This document shows positions 6,325 through 9,236 of a DNA stretch of 9,236 bases, one piece after another. The position numbers were made by a program, and so were the translations under genes. The DNA is from Candidatus Omnitrophota bacterium (lineage in GTDB: Bacteria; Omnitrophota; Gorgyraeia; 2-01-FULL-45-10). Numbering within the stretch: the stretch's first letter is position 1; the number at the start of each line of letters is the position of its first letter. Location of the stretch: the NCBI GenBank assembly GCA_028716065.1, contig JAQUQN010000039.1:1-9236 (forward strand). The letters run 5' to 3'. Below the pieces are notes generated by a model. It ran no database searches. It was not told where the DNA came from and saw only the letters and a list, made by a program, of their open reading frames with translations.

Positions 6325-6388
6325 AGAAATATAGCGGCGTAAGATATTTTGTGTGTCTCAGGGAATTTACGGGTCCTGCCACTCCCTC
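6307..6388. repeat. Ten-base inverted repeat spanning the bamD promoter
   Basis: GAGGGAGTGG (6307-6316) and CCACTCCCTC (6379-6388) are perfect inverted copies, 62 bases apart. The left arm sits in the spacer of the bamD promoter and the right arm inside the first fold-back element. It may be a regulator site or a chance product of element insertion. Confidence 0.55.
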
Positions 6389-6620
6389 GCCTTTTGTCCT
6401 CCTTGCAGCCCATGGGGTTCACAATAGACGAGTATATAGCTAATTGGTGTCTGTATGTCCGCCAGGATTGCCTGCAACAGGACTATCTAAAGCTGGGGCG
6501 CGGGCTTACTACAATGCAATCCTAATCGGCGGACACCCCCATCCCATGGGCTGCTTGTCCGGGCAAAAGGCTGCGGTCGTGTCACCCGTAAATTCTTAGA
6601 CTCAGACACAAAATATCTTA
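6340..6620. repeat. Long fold-back element 1 (candidate MITE or structured RNA)
   Basis: The ends are a perfect 15-bp inverted repeat (TAAGATATTTTGTGT at 6340-6354 with 6606-6620). Further inward, in order, pair GAATTTACGGGT (6363-6374 with 6584-6595), GCCTTTTG (6389-6396 with 6564-6571), GCAGCCCATGGG (6405-6416 with 6543-6554), TGTCCGCC (6456-6463 with 6528-6535) and AGGATTG (6464-6470 with 6517-6523). The apex holds a small CCTG-CAA-CAGG hairpin (6471-6481) and a possible AAGC/GCTT hairpin. About 62 base pairs are spread along 281 bases with unpaired stretches between them. There is no credible reading frame. I could not match it to RNase P RNA, tmRNA, SRP RNA or 6S RNA landmarks. It is probably a non-autonomous palindromic mobile element; a structured RNA is the alternative. 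Confidence 0.8.
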
Positions 6621-6628
6621 CTTGGGAG

Positions 6629-6660
6629 ATGGGGAAATTTCGCTTCGCGGAATTCCCCAT
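6629..6660. repeat. Compact hairpin between the two fold-back elements
   Basis: ATGGGGAA pairs with TTCCCCAT and, after one bulged A, TTTCGC pairs with GCGGAA (one T-G pair) around a TTC loop. No T-run follows on either strand, so it is not a standard intrinsic terminator. It resembles a REP-like unit or the end hairpin of a palindromic element. Confidence 0.65.
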
Positions 6661-6675
6661 GCGTCTTATAGGGAG

Positions 6676-6966
6676 AATTTTAGGGTGGTGATGAGAATAA
6701 ACCTAAACCGAAGTTATAGTGAGCACAATGAAAATGTTAGGTCTTTTGGGAAGGAGAAAAACGGTTATATTTAACAACCTTTTGATAATAAAAGAACCGA
6801 GGATGCTTGAGCCCGCCTCCGGCGGGCGAGTTCCGCAGGTTCCCGTTTTTCGACTGAGCAAAAGACCGACCCGAGCATAAGCGAAGGGGAACATTTTCCC
6901 TATAAGCATTTTTGCATATTTGTGCGAACATAACGAGGTTTAGGTTTGGGGCAGGACCCTAAAATT
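6676..6966. repeat. Long fold-back element 2 (candidate MITE or structured RNA)
   Basis: Ordered complementary blocks run from both ends inward: AATTTTAGGGT (6676-6686 with 6956-6966), AAACCTAAACC (6699-6709 with 6937-6947), GTTAT (6713-6717 with 6930-6934), GCACAA (6723-6728 with 6920-6925), AAAATG (6731-6736 with 6907-6912), GGTCTTTTG (6740-6748 with 6859-6867), AAAAACGG (6757-6764 with 6843-6850) and GAACC (6794-6798 with 6838-6842). The apex is a GC-rich hairpin. The end motif resembles that of element 1: AATTTTAGGGTCCTGCC here (minus strand) against AATTTACGGGTCCTGCC there. Short minus-strand reading frames inside it merely follow the repeat and look spurious. It lies about 55 bases downstream of the PilZ gene stop. 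Confidence 0.78.
6811..6827. repeat. GC-rich apical hairpin of fold-back element 2
   Basis: GCCCGCC-TCC-GGCGGGC, a perfect 7-bp stem with a three-base loop. It lies in the AT-richer centre of element 2. No T-run follows it. Confidence 0.75.
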
Positions 6967-7021
6967 TCCAGCGTGCTAACAAGATATAATGGTGATCTGG
7001 GATGGTGTTGTCGGATTGATA

Positions 7022-7405
7022 TTATACGGGATTGGGCTGGGGGTTGGTATCTTTTACTCTACTTACGAAATCGGTAATATGCGCTCTGTCTTCTTTCGTC
7101 ATCTCCAGGAACTGATTGCCGAGTTCGTATTTATCACTCGTTGGGATCTTCTTTATCCACGCCACTTTCGAGATGGCCTTTATCGGCCTGGATAACGTCG
7201 GGATGGTGATCTCCAGGACCAGACGGCACGCCAGAGATATGAATTCATCCGTATTGAAACGAACGCCTCCTGCGCCTATGTCTTTGGTCAAAGACCCGGC
7301 TTTGGTCCCTTCGGCGCTGCGAAGGTTCTTATATTGAACGGGCAGGCTGGATACGACGCGTTGATATCGCCGTCTCTCTTCGCCTGCCATGAAATTTTTC
7401 TCCAC
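7022..7405 (-). CDS. PilZ-domain protein
   Basis: A 127-residue protein that is essentially one PilZ domain, the common cyclic-di-GMP receptor fold. The N-terminal RxxxR motif is present (RRRYQR, R12 to R16), followed by LPVQYK. The second motif, normally D/N-x-S-x-x-G, reads D42-I-G44-A-G-G47, so the serine is replaced by glycine. The rest has the expected beta-barrel pattern (LVLEITIPTLSRPIKAISKVAWIKKI, split by loops) and ends in LGNQFLEMTKEDRAHI, a common PilZ C-terminal pattern. The start is GTG at 7405 with GAGGAG (7420-7415) nine bases upstream; an ATG at 7390, with GGAG nine bases upstream, would shorten it by five residues and keep the domain. It has its own promoter, so it is not simply a tail of comEC. 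Partner and process are unknown; motility, polysaccharide or adhesion control would be typical. Confidence 0.87.
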   Translation of the reverse strand: MEKNFMAGEERRRYQRVVSSLPVQYKNLRSAEGTKAGSLTKDIGAGGVRFNTDEFISLACRLVLEITIPTLSRPIKAISKVAWIKKIPTSDKYELGNQFLEMTKEDRAHITDFVSRVKDTNPQPNPV

Positions 7406-7450
7406 TAAATATTGCTCCTCTTTTTGCTAACTTATAACTTTACTGATAAA

Positions 7451-7478
7451 AGTATATCATAGTTTTCTTGTTTGTCAA
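7451..7478 (-). promoter_or_regulatory. Sigma-70-type promoter of the PilZ gene with extended -10
   Basis: Minus-strand -35 TTGACA (7478-7473), 16-base spacer, -10 TATACT (7456-7451) preceded by TG (TGATATACT). Transcription would start near 7444, giving a leader of about 38 bases with GAGGAG. It lies between the comEC stop and the PilZ start. Confidence 0.82.
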
Positions 7479-7495
7479 GGTAAAATATAAAAAAG

Positions 7496-9236
7496 TTAGT
7501 TTTTTTGCTTATTTTCTACTACTTTGATAAAATATCCATCGGTTGTCAAAATAACCGCTCCGCTATTTTTTGTGTTGTAACTATTTGAATTTAAATGAGT
7601 TATGATATTCATCGTGCTGCTTGGCTTGCTCCCTACTCTATCTATTCCGCCGGAACTGGTAACACATATATCAGGCGAGACTTCTAAGAAAAATTTTTCC
7701 GCAATATTTTCATCGCCTAATGATCCTCCGTGATGCGGAACTTTCATGACGGAAGATTTCAAAAAATCTCCGTATGGAAAGAGCCGTTCCATCGCGCTCG
7801 CCGTTATATCGGCGCAGAGAAGAATGCTTACATCCTTATAAACTATTTTCATAGCGATAGAATTGGTGTTCGAATCGATAATATCTTTTTCCCGTTCAGG
7901 ATTAAGGATAAAAATTTTTGCTTCTCCGAAACCGGAGAGCTCATCCCCCTCTCGCACCGTCAAGTGTCGCACCCCTCTTCTCTTTACGGCCTCCAAGTAG
8001 CGATCGTACAACCTGTTATGAGCGTCGGGCCTTGCGCCGCTGTCTATCGCGTAAGAAACGTGAAAATTCTCCAATACAAATACCGCGCCGCCCACATGGT
8101 CCTTATGAAAATGCGTGACCACCAAAGCCCCTATTCTCTCTATGCCGTTATTCCACAGATACGGCGCTATCACCGACCTTCCGATATCCATACCTTCATC
8201 CTGGCCGGTACCTGCATCGACCAGAAGGTTGGAAGATCCCGGAAATTCTATAAAGATCGCGTCCGCCTTCCCCACGTCAAAAAACGTTATCTTCAACAAT
8301 TTCTTATCGGGATTCAGGTTCTCCGACCACAACAAGACGGCAAAAAAGAACAGGAGTAAAATATATACCCGCTTTTTTGGGATCCTGAATCTTCCGATAA
8401 GCACTTCCCGCGGCATGATAAATAACGATGAGAGAAAAAGATAATATAAGACGATGAACCAGAAAGACGGGGCGCCTATCCTGAAATGAGAAAAGGGCAG
8501 CCGTGAAAGAAGATGGTTCAGGCTAAAGATCGCATTGTTCACAGCGTCTAAGATCATGGAAACGGGGGCGGCTAAAAACGATGAACAAGCATTCACTATT
8601 AAAAAAAGTGCTGATATCATGATCGACAGGAATAGCAGCGGAATGATGAACAGGTTCGCGAATAATGCTACCGGAGAAATGATATTGAAATAATGTGCTA
8701 TGAAGGGCGCCGTCCCAATGGTCGCGGCCGCCGAAACGGATAAGCCTTTCAATATGTAAAGCCGCAGTCTATCGTAAAATGAACGGCCGCGCTTCGTTCC
8801 GATCCTTAATATACCGTCTATTCGGGGTGTAAGCACGATGATGCTCAGTATCGCGACGAAAGAGAGCTGAAAACTCACGCTGAAGAGTTGCTTCGGATTC
8901 CATGCAAGTATCAGAATGGCCGCGAAAGACAAGGAATTGAGCATGTCCGGCTCTCTATTCATCAGATATCCCAATATCAGGATCCAGAACATGATGACAG
9001 CCCTTACTATGGGCGGATTATTGCCGGCCACGAACGAATAGAATATGAGAAATACTGCTGCAAGGATAAGGCGCGGCCGTTTCGGAATCCTTAAAAATGT
9101 AAAAAATCCCAAAAAGAGAGCGGCTATCAGGCCCACATGCAGTCCGCTTATCGCCAGCACGTGAACGGTGCCGGTATAACTGAAATCCTCCCTTAGCGCC
9201 TTGCTCAAAGAGCTCCTGTCACCTATTAGGACTGCC
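7496..9236 (-). CDS. comEC: ComEC/Rec2 DNA-uptake channel with C-terminal metallo-beta-lactamase domain, 5' end missing
   Basis: ComEC forms the inner-membrane channel that takes up single-stranded DNA in natural transformation. The reading frame is open to the right edge (AVLIGDRSSLSKALR is encoded up to 9235), so the N-terminus lies outside; a TTG at 9208 is not the start. Of 579 visible residues, about 1-305 are the Competence membrane domain, with the hallmark VLAISGLHVG near 26-35 and about ten hydrophobic helices. About 312-570 are a metallo-beta-lactamase fold: DVGKADAIF near 320, LVDAGTG near 338, the metal-binding THFHKDHVGG near 374-383 (HxHxDH), LLCADI near 473 and VPHHGG near 499-504. 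All metal-binding motifs look intact. The family's DVGQGDA is DVGKADA here. It stops 91 bases before the PilZ gene; no terminator hairpin is seen. Confidence 0.95.
   Translation of the reverse strand, partial: AVLIGDRSSLSKALREDFSYTGTVHVLAISGLHVGLIAALFLGFFTFLRIPKRPRLILAAVFLIFYSFVAGNNPPIVRAVIMFWILILGYLMNREPDMLNSLSFAAILILAWNPKQLFSVSFQLSFVAILSIIVLTPRIDGILRIGTKRGRSFYDRLRLYILKGLSVSAAATIGTAPFIAHYFNIISPVALFANLFIIPLLFLSIMISALFLIVNACSSFLAAPVSMILDAVNNAIFSLNHLLSRLPFSHFRIGAPSFWFIVLYYLFLSSLFIMPREVLIGRFRIPKKRVYILLLFFFAVLLWSENLNPDKKLLKITFFDVGKADAIFIEFPGSSNLLVDAGTGQDEGMDIGRSVIAPYLWNNGIERIGALVVTHFHKDHVGGAVFVLENFHVSYAIDSGARPDAHNRLYDRYLEAVKRRGVRHLTVREGDELSGFGEAKIFILNPEREKDIIDSNTNSIAMKIVYKDVSILLCADITASAMERLFPYGDFLKSSVMKVPHHGGSLGDENIAEKFFLEVSPDICVTSSGGIDRVGSKPSSTMNIITHLNSNSYNTKNSGAVILTTDGYFIKVVENKQKN

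Noticed and set aside
6340..6620. Fold-back element 1 as RNase P RNA, tmRNA, SRP RNA or 6S RNA
   Set aside because: None of the conserved sequence blocks of those RNAs could be found on either strand.
6629..6660. Hairpin as intrinsic terminator for the PilZ gene or another transcript
   Set aside because: No T-run on either strand and too far from a stop codon.
6703..6931. Two overlapping minus-strand frames of 64-68 residues in the noncoding gap
   Set aside because: They lie inside fold-back element 2, follow its pairing blocks, lack family resemblance and have no ribosome binding site worth noting.
6985..6990. TATAAT on the plus strand beyond the PilZ stop, possible antisense promoter
   Set aside because: No acceptable -35 at proper spacing.
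7730..8444. Plus-strand open frames opposite comEC, including one of 209 residues
   Set aside because: They are antisense to an intact metallo-beta-lactamase domain and their translations look like low-information shadow sequence.
9206..9208. TTG as start of comEC
   Set aside because: The frame continues upstream with ComEC-like residues (AVLIGDRSS), so the true start is outside the window.

Overview
The window reads as a compact chromosomal segment from a diderm (Gram-negative-type) bacterium. The evidence is an LptE-like lipoprotein, a BamD-like periplasmic TPR protein, a ComEC DNA-uptake channel, MurJ for peptidoglycan synthesis and standard bacterial informational genes. The gene content and the style of the proteins resemble uncultured Omnitrophota/PVC-like lineages more than Proteobacteria. 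That placement is inference from recalled family resemblance only; no database was searched.

Layout, right to left because almost everything lies on the minus strand. comEC enters from the right edge with its N-terminus missing and ends at 7496. A PilZ-domain gene (7405-7022) follows with its own promoter. Next is about 740 bp without a credible gene (6285-7021). It holds two long imperfect fold-back elements (about 281 and 291 bp) separated by a compact hairpin, and it ends at the promoter of the next operon. That operon is bamD-like (6284-5301), lptE (5304-4753) and holA (4759-3800), with overlapping ends and a starting promoter so close to the first ATG that the mRNA is probably leaderless. 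rpsT (3545-3814) is the only plus-strand gene and overlaps the end of holA tail to tail. Divergently from rpsT run murJ (3393-1855), uvrC (1876-473) and a one-domain MGMT-type gene (516-208), each overlapping the next. Finally prfB (159 to the left edge) starts from its own promoter inside the end of the MGMT gene and carries the classical +1 programmed frameshift.

Functionally, bamD-like and lptE belong to outer-membrane biogenesis, holA to replication, rpsT and prfB to translation, murJ to cell-wall synthesis, and uvrC plus the MGMT gene to DNA repair. The uvrC/MGMT overlap pairs nucleotide excision repair with alkyl-lesion recognition. Four promoters (prfB, rpsT, bamD, pilZ) are recognisable by eye, and all four have an extended -10 (TGnTATAAT or TGnTATACT).

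The most unusual parts are the tandem fold-back elements upstream of bamD, the leaderless bamD start, a UvrC shortened by roughly 115-120 residues in its middle, and the minimal MGMT protein with an intact active-site cysteine fused by overlap to uvrC. No CRISPR array, tRNA, rRNA or intact insertion sequence was seen.
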